Below are positions 9,111-17,757 of a stretch of 64,000 nt of DNA, one piece after another. This DNA comes from JABWCE01 sp964617955 (GTDB lineage: Bacteria; Bacteroidota; Bacteroidia; NS11-12g; UBA9320): assembly GCA_964617955.1 (NCBI GenBank), contig CAZTXB010000014.1:12161-76160 (forward strand). The letters are read 5' to 3'. The position numbers and the translations under genes were made by a program. The first letter of the stretch is position 1, and every line of letters starts with the position of its first letter. A model generated the notes under the pieces. That model searched no databases, was not told the DNA's origin, and worked only from the letters and a program-made list of their open reading frames with translations.

Positions 9111-9194
9111 GTTTCAAATATAAAACGACAATATTAATAAAATACATGGATGATCTCGTCTTGATATGGCTACTCGTCTTAATATTGGAATAAC

Positions 9195-9202
9195 TACCTT
9201 TG
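9195..9202 (+). promoter_or_regulatory. Candidate promoter -7 box for oligopeptidase gene
   Basis: TACCTTTG matches TAnnTTTG. Transcription would start near 9209, leaving a leader of about 100 bases before ATG 9308. No TTTG was seen at the expected distance. Confidence 0.45.
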
Positions 9203-9307
9203 CGCTCCATTCTTGTAGATTTTCGAAAAATATGCGCATGCGAGGTTCTGAATTATTTCATTTGAAGTATAATCTTAACCAGTCGTGCTTAGAACGTGAT
9301 CTATAGT

Positions 9308-11443
9308 ATGAGAAATATATTCAACATGATGTCACAACCGGAAAAAGTCTCAGATAAAAACAAGCAGCAAGCCTCCAAAAAACTACCTCATAAATCGGTC
9401 GAAAGATTAGTGGCTCCGCAAGCCAAAAAAATAAAAAAAGTATTAAGCTCAAATGGTGACGACAGGCTCGACAATTATTACTGGCTGAACGATAGAGAGA
9501 ATCCCGAGGTTATCAAATATCTGGAGGAGGAGAATGCTTACACCAAAGAGTGCTTAGATCACACCGAAAAATTTCAGAATAATCTATTTAAAGAAATGGT
9601 CGGTCGCATTAAGCAAACCGATGCGTCGGTACCTTATAAACTTAACGGTTACTGGTACTATACGCGGTTTGAAGAGAAAAAAGAATACCCCATTTATTGC
9701 CGTAAAAAAGAGTCCCTTGACAAACCTGAGGAAATATTGCTCGATGTAAACAAGTTGGCCAAAGGGCAATCGTATATGGATGTAAGCGGCCTCAGTGTAA
9801 GTCCTGATAACAACATTTTGGCCTATTCGACCGACACCCTGAGCAGAAGAATTTACACCATACATTTTAAAAACTTAAAGACAGGCACGCTTTTAAAAGA
9901 TACCATTGAAAACACCACCGGCGGCTGTTTTTGGGCAGCAGACAGCCAGCATGTTTTTTATTCAGTGAAAGATCAAAAAACCTTGAGGTCATTTCAAATC
10001 TATCGCCGAAAGCTCAATGAAGAAAAATCGCATCTGGTTTATGAAGAAAATGACGAGACTTTCAATACCTACATTTTTAAAAGCAAATCTAAAAAATACC
10101 TTTTCATTGGGTGCGACAGCACGCTCACTTCGGAGTATAGAATTTTAGAGTCCGACAATCCTACAGGAGAATTTAGAATTTTTCAGTCCAGAAAACGCGG
10201 GGTGGAATATAGCATTGCGCACTTTGAGGACAAATTTTTTATCAGTACCAATTGGAAAGCCCGAAATTTCAGATTGATGAAATGCTCTGAAGCTCAAACC
10301 GAAATGGAGCATTGGGAAGAATTAATCCCACATCGAAACGACACCTTGCTGGAGGGTATTGAAATTTTTAAAAATTTTATGGTGGTTGACGAGCGAAAAA
10401 ATGGGCTTACCCACTTGCGCATCATTAACCAAAGCGACCAAAGCGAGCATTATCTCGACTTTGGTGAACCGGTGTACAGTGCGGCTACAGGCGTAAATCC
10501 CGATTTTGACAGCGAATGGCTGAGGTTCACCTATACTTCACTCACTACACCCAACAGCGTTTACGATTATCATCTTTTAAATAAAGAAAAAAAATTGCTG
10601 AAGCAGCAAGAGGTTGTGGGAGGATATGATGCACAAAACTACGCCTCTGAGAGGCTTTTTGCAGTAGCGGATGACGGAAAAAAAATTCCGATTTCTTTGG
10701 TGTACAACAAACAATTTGTGAAAGGCGAAAACACTCCCTTACTTTTATATGGGTATGGTTCGTATGGAGCCAGCATGGATGTGTATTTCAGCTCCGTGAA
10801 GCTGAGTTTGCTCGACCGGGGATTTACTTTTGCGATTGCCCATGTAAGAGGAGGGCAAGATTTGGGAAGGAAATGGTATGAAGACGGTAAACTGTTAAAA
10901 AAGAAAAACACCTTTACCGATTTTATTCAATGTGCCCACTTTTTAATTTCAAAAAAGTACACTTCGGCGGAACATCTCTATGCCATGGGGGGTAGTGCCG
11001 GGGGCTTACTCATGGGCGCTGTTGTAAACATGCAGCCTTCCATATGGCGCGCAGTGGTTGCTCAGGTTCCCTTTGTAGACGTGCTCACCACCATGCTCGA
11101 CGATTCCATCCCACTCACAACCGGAGAATACGATGAGTGGGGAAATCCAAATAAGAAGAATTACTACGATTACATAAAATCTTACAGCCCATACGACAAT
11201 ATTAAAGCCCAAAATTACCCGGCCATGCTTATCACCACCGGATTGCATGATAGCCAGGTGCAATATTGGGAGCCGGCAAAGTGGGTAGCCAAGCTGAGAG
11301 AATTAAAAACGGATCACAATCGAATATTGCTTTATACCAATATGGAAGCCGGCCACGGGGGTGCTTCGGGCCGATTCGAGAGGTTGAAGGAAGTGGCATT
11401 AGAATATGCCTTTTTATTGGATTGTGAAGGAATAAAGAAGTAA
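9308..11443 (+). CDS. ptrB: Oligopeptidase B / prolyl oligopeptidase family serine peptidase
   Basis: 711 residues from ATG 9308; a GTG four codons upstream (9296) is possible but weaker. The N-terminal part (about 30-430) is the seven-bladed propeller that filters substrates by size, beginning with DDRLDNYYWLNDRENPEV. The C-terminal alpha/beta hydrolase has the nucleophile in GGSAGG (Ser about 562), the acid in GLHDSQVQYWEP (Asp about 647) and the histidine in EAGHGGASGR (about 683). This family cuts short peptides, and the oligopeptidase B branch prefers Lys/Arg at P1. There is no signal peptide, so the enzyme is cytoplasmic. It converges on the moaCB gene. Confidence 0.92.
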   Translation: MRNIFNMMSQPEKVSDKNKQQASKKLPHKSVERLVAPQAKKIKKVLSSNGDDRLDNYYWLNDRENPEVIKYLEEENAYTKECLDHTEKFQNNLFKEMVGRIKQTDASVPYKLNGYWYYTRFEEKKEYPIYCRKKESLDKPEEILLDVNKLAKGQSYMDVSGLSVSPDNNILAYSTDTLSRRIYTIHFKNLKTGTLLKDTIENTTGGCFWAADSQHVFYSVKDQKTLRSFQIYRRKLNEEKSHLVYEENDETFNTYIFKSKSKKYLFIGCDSTLTSEYRILESDNPTGEFRIFQSRKRGVEYSIAHFEDKFFISTNWKARNFRLMKCSEAQTEMEHWEELIPHRNDTLLEGIEIFKNFMVVDERKNGLTHLRIINQSDQSEHYLDFGEPVYSAATGVNPDFDSEWLRFTYTSLTTPNSVYDYHLLNKEKKLLKQQEVVGGYDAQNYASERLFAVADDGKKIPISLVYNKQFVKGENTPLLLYGYGSYGASMDVYFSSVKLSLLDRGFTFAIAHVRGGQDLGRKWYEDGKLLKKKNTFTDFIQCAHFLISKKYTSAEHLYAMGGSAGGLLMGAVVNMQPSIWRAVVAQVPFVDVLTTMLDDSIPLTTGEYDEWGNPNKKNYYDYIKSYSPYDNIKAQNYPAMLITTGLHDSQVQYWEPAKWVAKLRELKTDHNRILLYTNMEAGHGGASGRFERLKEVALEYAFLLDCEGIKK

Positions 11444-11479
11444 GAAAAGCCTGTTTCTGATTCAAACTTTTTCGAAATC

Positions 11480-12388
11480 CTAATGTTCCGGATTGCTCTG
11501 CATTTTAAATATGTGAAAAACATAGGGAAACAGCACATCCATATATTGGGTTACGGCTTTGGCTGAGCCCGGAAAGGTAAGAACCAGGGATTTTTTTCTC
11601 ATGCCTGAAATCCCTCTCGATAACATGGAGTAAGGAGTTCTCTGGTTTCCATACTGCCTTGCGTTTTCCATTATTCCCGGGATGTCAATTTCCAGTAAAG
11701 GTTTTACAGCATTTGGAGTGATATCCCGCAATGCCAGACCAGTACCTCCGGTAAATAGGATCAAGTCAATTCCCGCATCCGAATGCCTAATCAATTCCCT
11801 GGAAATAGGCTCACCCTCATCTGGAATAACTGAATAGGATTCCACCTTAACTTGAAGGGATTCCAATTTAGATGTGATAATTTTACCTGACACATCTTCT
11901 TTTTGGCCTGTGGAAACCGAATCGGAACACACGATCACAGCAGCAGTGAGAGGGCGATCTGCAGGGTTTTTAAAATCCGACTTGCCGCCTCTCTTTTCCA
12001 ATAATTTAATGTTACAAATTTCTACGCCTTTGTCGATAGGCTTGAGCATATCATAAATAGTTAGTGCTGCAATGGACGCGCCATGCATTGCCTCGACCTC
12101 CACACCTGTTTTGTAAATGGTTTTAACTTCTAAAAATATGATGATTTTCAACTCAGATATTTCGAATTCAATTTTTGCCGATTCAATGGGCATGGGATGG
12201 CAATCCGGAATCAAATCGGAAGTTTTTTTTACGCCAAGTAATGCTGCTGCTTTGGCCATAGAAAACACATCGCCTTTCGGAACCTTAGAATTTAAGATTG
12301 CTTTTATGGTCTCCATATCCGAAACCTGCACAATAGCCTGAGCTCTTGCCATTCTCAATGTAAAAATTTTGTGGGTGATGTCGTTCAT
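11480..12388 (-). CDS. moaCB: Bifunctional MoaC-MoaB molybdenum cofactor biosynthesis protein
   Basis: 302 residues, a fusion. Residues 1-150 are MoaC (cyclic pyranopterin monophosphate synthase), with IPDCHPMPI and GVEVEAMHGAS, the substrate-binding and catalytic segments. Residues about 150-302 are a MoaB/MogA adenylyltransferase domain, with the signature LFTGGTGLALRDITPNAV and TFPGSAKAV. The fusion combines an early step (cPMP formation) and a late step (molybdopterin adenylylation). Such MoaC-MoaB fusions are known in Bacteroidota. moaA, the partner of MoaC, is not in this window. It is separated from the other Moco genes by a plus-strand TPR gene. Confidence 0.93.
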   Translation of the reverse strand: MNDITHKIFTLRMARAQAIVQVSDMETIKAILNSKVPKGDVFSMAKAAALLGVKKTSDLIPDCHPMPIESAKIEFEISELKIIIFLEVKTIYKTGVEVEAMHGASIAALTIYDMLKPIDKGVEICNIKLLEKRGGKSDFKNPADRPLTAAVIVCSDSVSTGQKEDVSGKIITSKLESLQVKVESYSVIPDEGEPISRELIRHSDAGIDLILFTGGTGLALRDITPNAVKPLLEIDIPGIMENARQYGNQRTPYSMLSRGISGMRKKSLVLTFPGSAKAVTQYMDVLFPYVFHIFKMQSNPEH

Positions 12389-12712
12389 AGATGACTAATT
12401 AAAAGCGAAATCTGACCTGCGAAATTAAACGATTCTCAATCAAGTTAGGTTGATGAAGTATGCCAACAGCTTTAAAATAAAATAGCCGGCTTTGTATCGA
12501 ATTATTGTTTTTTCAATTATAGACTTTGCATTTAAATAGATTCGGGTATAAAAAAGTAGCAAAGGTTTAAACTAACCTTTCTTTGTTTGATTTTCTTTCT
12601 GCGTCATGTTTTTATTCCATTTTTAAACAAACGCTTGGCAAAGAAATCCTATAAAAAGAAATTGCCTGAATACCTTTAATTTTGATAATGGATTTCATTA
12701 TTAAAAATTCTC
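12389..12712. other. Intergenic region between moaCB and the TPR gene (divergent)
   Basis: 324 bases, AT-rich, without a supported ORF. It must hold both divergent promoters. AAAGGTT (12561-12567) and AACCTTT (12574-12580) form a perfect 7-bp inverted repeat with a 6-base loop, followed by a T-rich run. This could be an operator or a short hairpin. Confidence 0.5.
12677..12684 (+). promoter_or_regulatory. Candidate promoter -7 box for the TPR gene
   Basis: TAATTTTG matches TAnnTTTG and lies 28 bases before ATG 12713. No TTTG is found at the ideal spacing, so confidence is moderate. Confidence 0.45.
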
Positions 12713-14122
12713 ATGCAACCCATAGAACACATCAATGCGCTATTTGAAAAGGCAAAGAAAGGGGAAGCTCACCTTGCTCCGGAAATATTCGAGGTCATTT
12801 GGCTCAACCACACCCGAATGCCTCATTCCGCAATCAAACCTTTGCTCGATAAGATTTACGAATGGGCAAAACAAACTGCTGTAAAGTATCCCGAATTATT
12901 GGCTCTCACCTATTTAGCCATGGGGACCGTTGCTCACCATTCCGACCAGTTTGAGCACTCCCTCCAATGTTGTAATGCCTCATTCTCATTGTTTTCGGGA
13001 ATAAACGACAAAGATGGTATGGCAGCAGCATCAGTTTATATTGGATATGTTTACCGCTCACTGGGGGAGATAGATTTGGCGCTTGAATATGGACTGGATG
13101 GCATAGAGCAACTTTCAAAAAGCGGCAAGCATAAAATGCTTTTAATCATTGATTATTATTGGGTAGGTACGGTATATGCCGAATCAGGTCAGCACAAGGA
13201 CGCCATAGATTTATTTAACGCAGGTTTAAGCGTTGATTATGAAGCCGGCCATGAAGCCTTAAAAGCCAGATTAACCAATGGGATTGCAGGTGTTTACATG
13301 AACCAAAAAAAATATGATCTCGCTTTAGAATTCTACGATAAGGCTTTGGGACAATGCAGCGAATATGAGCCGACCTTTAAAGCCAGGGGCCTAACCGATT
13401 TGGGTAATTATTATTTTCACATGGGCGATTACAAAAAAGCCATCGCTTACAATGAGGAGGCATTGAATTTAAGACGCCAAATGAATATTGTGAATGGGTC
13501 GATAACCAATTTGATGAACCTTGGAAACATTGCAAAAACGCAAGGCGATTTGATCGGAGCAATTGAGATTTTTAAAGAGTGCTTAAGCCTTGCTGAGAGC
13601 ATTAGGGTCAAATCAAAAATGTATCAGATTCATTATCATTTGTATGAGCTATACCTTGGGTTAGGCAAAGTTGAGAATTCCCTTACTCACTTTAAAGCTT
13701 TTCATGAAATCAGGGAGGATGTTAGTCATGAAGACAATGAGAGAAAGGTGAAAAATCAACAACTTTTATTTGAAGCCAAGCAAACGAGAAAGGAAAATGC
13801 CATTATCAAGCAGCAGAAGGAGCAAATTGAAGAGAAGAACCGTGAGCTACAAGCGACCATCGAAGAGCTCACGATTACCAAAATAAGCCGTCGTGCCAAG
13901 GCAATAACCCTTTTCATTGCCGTATTCTTGATTATTATTGACACTTTATTGCATCATTTTGTCATTTCAAAATATGCCCATAACAACTATTTTATATTGT
14001 TGGCCTCAGAAGGTGTTTTGGTATTGTTTTTAAAGCCCATCGAAAATGCCGTTGAGCACAGATTGCTTGCTCAGGTTATCAAGCAAAGAAGAAAAAAAGA
14101 GGCGTTACAAAACACACCATAA
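12713..14122 (+). CDS. TPR-repeat protein with coiled coil and C-terminal membrane anchor
   Basis: 469 residues. From about 55 to 320 there are tandem tetratricopeptide repeats, for example AAASVYIGYVYRSLGEIDLA, DLALEFYDKALGQCSEYEP, and GLTDLGNYYFHMGDYKKAIA. A charged coiled coil follows (about 345-392, rich in Lys/Glu/Gln). Then come two hydrophobic segments (about 398-415 and 426-445) and a basic tail. The order resembles the sensor half of Bacteroidota TPR histidine kinases or adenylate cyclases, but no catalytic domain is present, so it is probably a membrane-tethered scaffold. It sits between two blocks of molybdenum cofactor genes on the opposite strand and converges on moaE; a role in that pathway is not shown. 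Confidence 0.8.
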   Translation: MQPIEHINALFEKAKKGEAHLAPEIFEVIWLNHTRMPHSAIKPLLDKIYEWAKQTAVKYPELLALTYLAMGTVAHHSDQFEHSLQCCNASFSLFSGINDKDGMAAASVYIGYVYRSLGEIDLALEYGLDGIEQLSKSGKHKMLLIIDYYWVGTVYAESGQHKDAIDLFNAGLSVDYEAGHEALKARLTNGIAGVYMNQKKYDLALEFYDKALGQCSEYEPTFKARGLTDLGNYYFHMGDYKKAIAYNEEALNLRRQMNIVNGSITNLMNLGNIAKTQGDLIGAIEIFKECLSLAESIRVKSKMYQIHYHLYELYLGLGKVENSLTHFKAFHEIREDVSHEDNERKVKNQQLLFEAKQTRKENAIIKQQKEQIEEKNRELQATIEELTITKISRRAKAITLFIAVFLIIIDTLLHHFVISKYAHNNYFILLASEGVLVLFLKPIENAVEHRLLAQVIKQRRKKEALQNTP

Positions 14123-14141
14123 GTGAATCGTGCCACCCTGT

Positions 14142-14585
14142 TCAAGAATTAACCTTCCATTGATGCGACAAGTCGTCGAAGAGCTCCTTACCAAAAATCG
14201 GTGCTTCGCTTTTAATACGGTTCACCGTGGCCTCACATGCCTTGAAAGCTGCGTTGCGGTGAGGAGAGGATACGAATACCCAAAAACAAATTTCACCGCT
14301 ATTTATTTTACCTAAACTGTGCTTCACATGGGCACAAGTAAGTTCGTACTCCACAATAATTTCTTCCCTTATTTTTTCGAGAACCTCATCGGCCATGGGC
14401 CTGTAGGCAGAGTATTCGATCGCGGCAATGGTTTTACTCTCCTTTAGGTCGGCCCTTACCTGTCCTAAAAAAATTTGGTGTGCCCCGATGTTTGTTTTGC
14501 GCTGGTGACCAGAGATGCTTGAGGCAATCATTTCCGGGGTAATGGGTCCTTCAACAAAAAAGTTATGTTTTTTATTTTTATCCAT
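14142..14585 (-). CDS. moaE: Molybdopterin synthase catalytic subunit MoaE
   Basis: 147 residues, the normal length. Conserved segments include GAHQIFLGQVR, IEYSAYRPMADEVL, HSLGKINSGEICFWVFVSSPHRNAAF and RIKSEAPIFGKELF, the last carrying the C-terminal lysines of the active site. MoaE binds two MoaD subunits and transfers sulfur from the MoaD thiocarboxylate to cPMP, making molybdopterin. Last gene of the moeA-moaD-moeB-like-moaE operon, 12 bases after the previous gene. Confidence 0.93.
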   Translation of the reverse strand: MDKNKKHNFFVEGPITPEMIASSISGHQRKTNIGAHQIFLGQVRADLKESKTIAAIEYSAYRPMADEVLEKIREEIIVEYELTCAHVKHSLGKINSGEICFWVFVSSPHRNAAFKACEATVNRIKSEAPIFGKELFDDLSHQWKVNS

Positions 14586-14597
14586 GCCTTTGCTGTT

Positions 14598-15365
14598 TTA
14601 AGTTTCACTTGCCATTTTAAGTCGCGACAGTATGGCTTCGGTATTTCTTTTAATTTTTAAAAATTGAATGTGATAGTTTTTTGTATTGAAGAGCATCATT
14701 TGTCCTGAACAAATTTCTCCAATACCGGTAATCATTTTAATAACCTCATTGGCTTGCATGGTGCCCAGTATACCCGGTGTCGTTCCTAGAACTCCGGTAA
14801 TTGCGCAATTAATGGTGATTTCATTCGACGGTCTTTCAGGAAAGGCACAGCGGTAAGTTGGACTTTTTTCATCCAGATTAAAGACTGAGAGTTGGGCTTC
14901 GAATTTATGAATACCGGCATAAACAAAAGGTGTGTTGAGCCTGACACAAGCGTCGTTGATGGCATAGCGCGCCTCAAAATTGTCGGTGCAATCCACCACA
15001 ATATCAAATTTCGAAAAGATGCTTTCAGCGTTCTCAGGGCTTAAGGTGAGATTGAAAATTTCTACCTGTATATTCGGGTTTTGGGCATGGATCCAGTTTT
15101 GGGCACATACAACTTTTGCTTTCCCGATGTCATTTTGGGTAAAAATTACCTGACGGTGTAAGTTGCTGAGTTCCACCAAATCAAAGTCTACGATACCCAG
15201 ATGGCCTATGCCGGCAGCGCTAAGGTATTGTATGACCGGACCTCCTAATCCCCCGGCCCCTACAATGACCACTTTAGCCATTTTTAATTTTTCCTGACCT
15301 GAAACCCCAAATTCGGAGAGTTGAATTTGCCGGCTGAAGCGGTTTATTTCCTCTTTGTTCAACAT
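14598..15365 (-). CDS. moeB: MoeB/ThiF-family adenylyltransferase (E1-like)
   Basis: 255 residues. The nucleotide-binding loop GAGGLGG is at 36-42, followed by VDFDLVELSNLHRQVIF and the catalytic DCTDNFEARYAIND. It activates the MoaD C-terminal Gly-Gly as an acyl-adenylate for sulfur loading; moaD is next door (2-base gap). Odd point: the family's zinc site normally uses two CxxC pairs. Here the first pair reads TYRC (one Cys lost) and the C-terminal pair is absent altogether (the tail is IKRNTEAILSRLKM). The fold would have to be stable without zinc. There is no rhodanese domain, so the sulfur donor is elsewhere. Confidence 0.88.
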   Translation of the reverse strand: MLNKEEINRFSRQIQLSEFGVSGQEKLKMAKVVIVGAGGLGGPVIQYLSAAGIGHLGIVDFDLVELSNLHRQVIFTQNDIGKAKVVCAQNWIHAQNPNIQVEIFNLTLSPENAESIFSKFDIVVDCTDNFEARYAINDACVRLNTPFVYAGIHKFEAQLSVFNLDEKSPTYRCAFPERPSNEITINCAITGVLGTTPGILGTMQANEVIKMITGIGEICSGQMMLFNTKNYHIQFLKIKRNTEAILSRLKMASET

Positions 15366-15367
15366 AA

Positions 15368-15595
15368 TTATCCTCCAGAGAATGGTGGAAGTAAGGCAAG
15401 TTCATCGTCATGCTGTATCACCGTATTCTCTGCAATTATTTCGCGATTCACTGCCAATTCAAATCGGTAATTTTTTAAAAATGGGTAAGCATCATACAGT
15501 CTTTCTTTTAAGTTTTCAGAATTCTCGACACCTTTCATTTCTATTTCTGTATCGCCGATGACCTCTGTGAGTACCCCAAAAATTTGTATTTTCAT
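15368..15595 (-). CDS. moaD: Molybdopterin synthase sulfur-carrier subunit MoaD
   Basis: 75 residues with a ubiquitin-like pattern (MKIQIFGVLTEVIGDTEIEM start) and the required Gly-Gly end in LLPPFSGG. The terminal glycine is adenylylated by the neighbouring MoeB-like enzyme, then carries sulfur to MoaE. Gaps to its neighbours are 13 bases (moeA) and 2 bases (moeB-like). Confidence 0.93.
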   Translation of the reverse strand: MKIQIFGVLTEVIGDTEIEMKGVENSENLKERLYDAYPFLKNYRFELAVNREIIAENTVIQHDDELALLPPFSGG

Positions 15596-15608
15596 TTTGA
15601 ATTCTAAA

Positions 15609-16787
15609 TTACCAAAGTTTATGCACTTCTACAAGTTGATTCATTTCTATTTTGTGAGTTCCGGCCGGCACATAAATAAGTGCGTTGGCCAAAGAGAACG
15701 AATGCAGCATAAATGAATCCTGTCCCTCGAGAGGTCTTACCCCTGCTTCATTTGCCCGAGCTCGGATAAACTGAGCCCTGCTTTCACGACTTTGAATTGG
15801 CGATAACAGATTTAGAAATTCTTTGTCGGGGAATTCTCTGTTAAATCCTTGCATGCGCTTAATGAAAGGAAGGATATATTCATAGAAGCACACCAGAACT
15901 GCCGCCGGGTTGCCGGGTAAAGCAAAGATGTATTTTCCGTTTAACTTGCCACAAAAAAAAGGCTTACCCGGTTTTTGAGCCACTTTGTAAAAGAGCGTTT
16001 CAACGCCAAATTTCATAAGCGTTTCATAAACGAGGTCGTACTTTCCGACAGAAATCCCTCCGGTTAAGATTAGAATTTCGGAGAGTTGTAGAGCGGTTTC
16101 AATCTTTTTACTCAGGGCCAGTGGCTTGTCCTTCACACGGTAAATTCTTTGTGGTTTAATCCCAAGGTTAGCCAAGGAGGCCTCCAGAGCAAAGGTATTG
16201 GATTCGTATATCTGACCTGATTTTAAAGATTTCCCAGGCATAACCAGCTCATCTCCTGTAGCCAGTAAACTCACTTTCGGGTTGTCATAAACTCTGATTT
16301 CTTTATAGCCCATGGAAGCGAGATAACTTATAGAAGCAGGATTAAGCAACTGTCCTTTGGCCAGGGCAAGATCCCCCTTTTTCATCATAGATCCGGTTTT
16401 TCTCACAAAATCGCCCTGAGAATAGTTCTGCATAGCCCGTATTTTATGCCCAAACACTTCGACATTTTCCTGGATGAGGATGGTATCGGCGCCTGCGGGC
16501 AATTTTGCCCCTGTAAAAATTCGCATGGCCTCACCAATACCAAGAGCTTTGGTGGGATTTTGACCGGCTCTGATTTCGCCAATTACTTCAAACGACTTCA
16601 AGTCGGGGGTTTGACCTGAAATGGCATAGCCATCCATGGAGGAGTTATCAAAGGCCGGTTGGTGAAAGGGGCTTAATACATCTTCCGCCAAAATGTGAGA
16701 TAAGGCCTTCCTTACCCCACATGAAGAGACAATTTGGTTAACCTTTATTTCCTTTAACAATTTTTTTGCCTCTTCAACGCCAATCAT
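15609..16787 (-). CDS. moeA: Molybdopterin molybdenumtransferase MoeA
   Basis: 392 residues. MoeA signatures include FDNSSMDGYAI (about 46-56), RIFTGAKLPAGADTI, LLATGDELVMPG, GQIYESNTFAL, LTGGISVGKYD and ALPGNPAAVLVCFYEYI. It inserts molybdate into adenylylated molybdopterin, completing the basic cofactor. It is the first gene of the four-gene minus-strand operon and has a candidate promoter at 16809-16816. Confidence 0.95.
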   Translation of the reverse strand: MIGVEEAKKLLKEIKVNQIVSSCGVRKALSHILAEDVLSPFHQPAFDNSSMDGYAISGQTPDLKSFEVIGEIRAGQNPTKALGIGEAMRIFTGAKLPAGADTILIQENVEVFGHKIRAMQNYSQGDFVRKTGSMMKKGDLALAKGQLLNPASISYLASMGYKEIRVYDNPKVSLLATGDELVMPGKSLKSGQIYESNTFALEASLANLGIKPQRIYRVKDKPLALSKKIETALQLSEILILTGGISVGKYDLVYETLMKFGVETLFYKVAQKPGKPFFCGKLNGKYIFALPGNPAAVLVCFYEYILPFIKRMQGFNREFPDKEFLNLLSPIQSRESRAQFIRARANEAGVRPLEGQDSFMLHSFSLANALIYVPAGTHKIEMNQLVEVHKLW

Positions 16788-17095
16788 CGTTCAAATTATT
16801 ACCTGGGGCAAAGGTAAAACTATTGAATTATAAATGATATTAACTGCAGATTGGCTTTGGGGTTTATAAAGTGAGGTTTAATGCCTCATCATACACCTTT
16901 TAAACTTTCCTGGCGGGATTGATACTCCTTATGACGCTATCATTTGCAAAGACAAATGGCACGCTCAGAATTGCGTTTACCAAAAGGTCGTTAATTAGCC
17001 AAGTGGCAAAGTGAAGAGGCAAAAATCTTAACAACAAGCCCTTTTAGACTTGTTTTCCGTTTTGTACTTTTACAAGCCCCGGCAAAACAGCTCAA
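16788..17095. other. Intergenic region upstream of moeA
   Basis: 308 bases between moeA and ssb. On the minus strand TACCTTTG (16816-16809) is an exact TAnnTTTG -7 box, 22 bases before the moeA ATG. Nothing else recognisable: no tRNA, no repeat, no supported ORF. Confidence 0.5.
16809..16816 (-). promoter_or_regulatory. Promoter -7 box of the moeA operon
   Basis: The minus strand reads TACCTTTG. Predicted start of transcription near 16802, giving a short leader before ATG 16787. No clear TTTG at -33. Confidence 0.5.
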
Positions 17096-17482
17096 TTAGA
17101 AGGGCAAATTTTCTTCCGAAACCACCATTTCCACGCTCTTATTTTTAGGTGCGCTGGCGAACAGGAATTCAGAAATCACGATTTCCGAAATGTATTTTTT
17201 GGTCCCATCCTTTGCCTCATAACTCCGGTTTGAGATTTTGCCTTCGACACAGAGTTTGTCGCCTTTGTTGACATACTTCTCTACCGTATCGACCAGCTTT
17301 CCAAGAGCTACAAGATTGTGCCAGGTAGTTTCTTCCACCAATTCTCCTTTTTGATCCTTGTACTTTTCGGAGGTGGCGAGGGAGAATTTTGCCGCCTTTT
17401 TACCGCTTTCAAAAATTTTAATTTCAGGATCCTGACCTACATTGCCGTAAAGGCGTACCGAATTTCTTAAATTGTTCATCAT
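17096..17482 (-). CDS. ssb: Single-stranded DNA-binding protein
   Basis: 128 residues. The OB fold begins NLRNSVRLYGNVGQDPEIK and continues with KFSLATSEKYKD, TTWHNLVALGKLVDTVEKYV and GDKLCVEGKISNRSYEAKDG, all typical of SSB. The acidic tail ends in EENLPF, the tip that recruits replication and repair proteins. The linker is short, so this is a compact SSB. The ATG pair MM leaves a one-codon ambiguity in the start. Confidence 0.95.
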   Translation of the reverse strand: MMNNLRNSVRLYGNVGQDPEIKIFESGKKAAKFSLATSEKYKDQKGELVEETTWHNLVALGKLVDTVEKYVNKGDKLCVEGKISNRSYEAKDGTKKYISEIVISEFLFASAPKNKSVEMVVSEENLPF

Positions 17483-17644
17483 AGTTTTTTTTAGGGTTTA
17501 CATTAATTTTTATCTTAGGATTAATTCCAAAAGACAAGGCAAAAATTGCTAAACCCATTTAAACTAATCGGTAAATAATTAATTAAATTCTTTTGTAAGC
17601 GTTTGAAAATGTTTAATCCCTTTTATCAAGTTTATTTTTTTGGT

Positions 17645-17652
17645 TAAATTTG
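17645..17652 (+). promoter_or_regulatory. Candidate promoter -7 box for the zinc-ribbon gene
   Basis: TAAATTTG is an exact TAnnTTTG match. Transcription would begin near 17659, leaving a leader of about 100 bases that contains a 13-base palindrome. Confidence 0.5.
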
Positions 17653-17685
17653 TCGAGTCATGATTAAAAACTACCCTTTTATGAT

Positions 17686-17698
17686 GGACTTAAAGTCC
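17686..17698 (+). promoter_or_regulatory. Perfect 13-base palindrome in the leader of the zinc-ribbon gene
   Basis: GGACTT-A-AAGTCC, 6 bp per arm, downstream of the -7 box and 60 bases before the start codon. Could be a repressor site. The central base alone leaves no loop for a stable hairpin. Confidence 0.35.
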
Positions 17699-17757
17699 GT
17701 CTGAAATTGTGAAGATGAATCCATGGCCGGAATAAACTTTGTTTAATTAAACCTATT

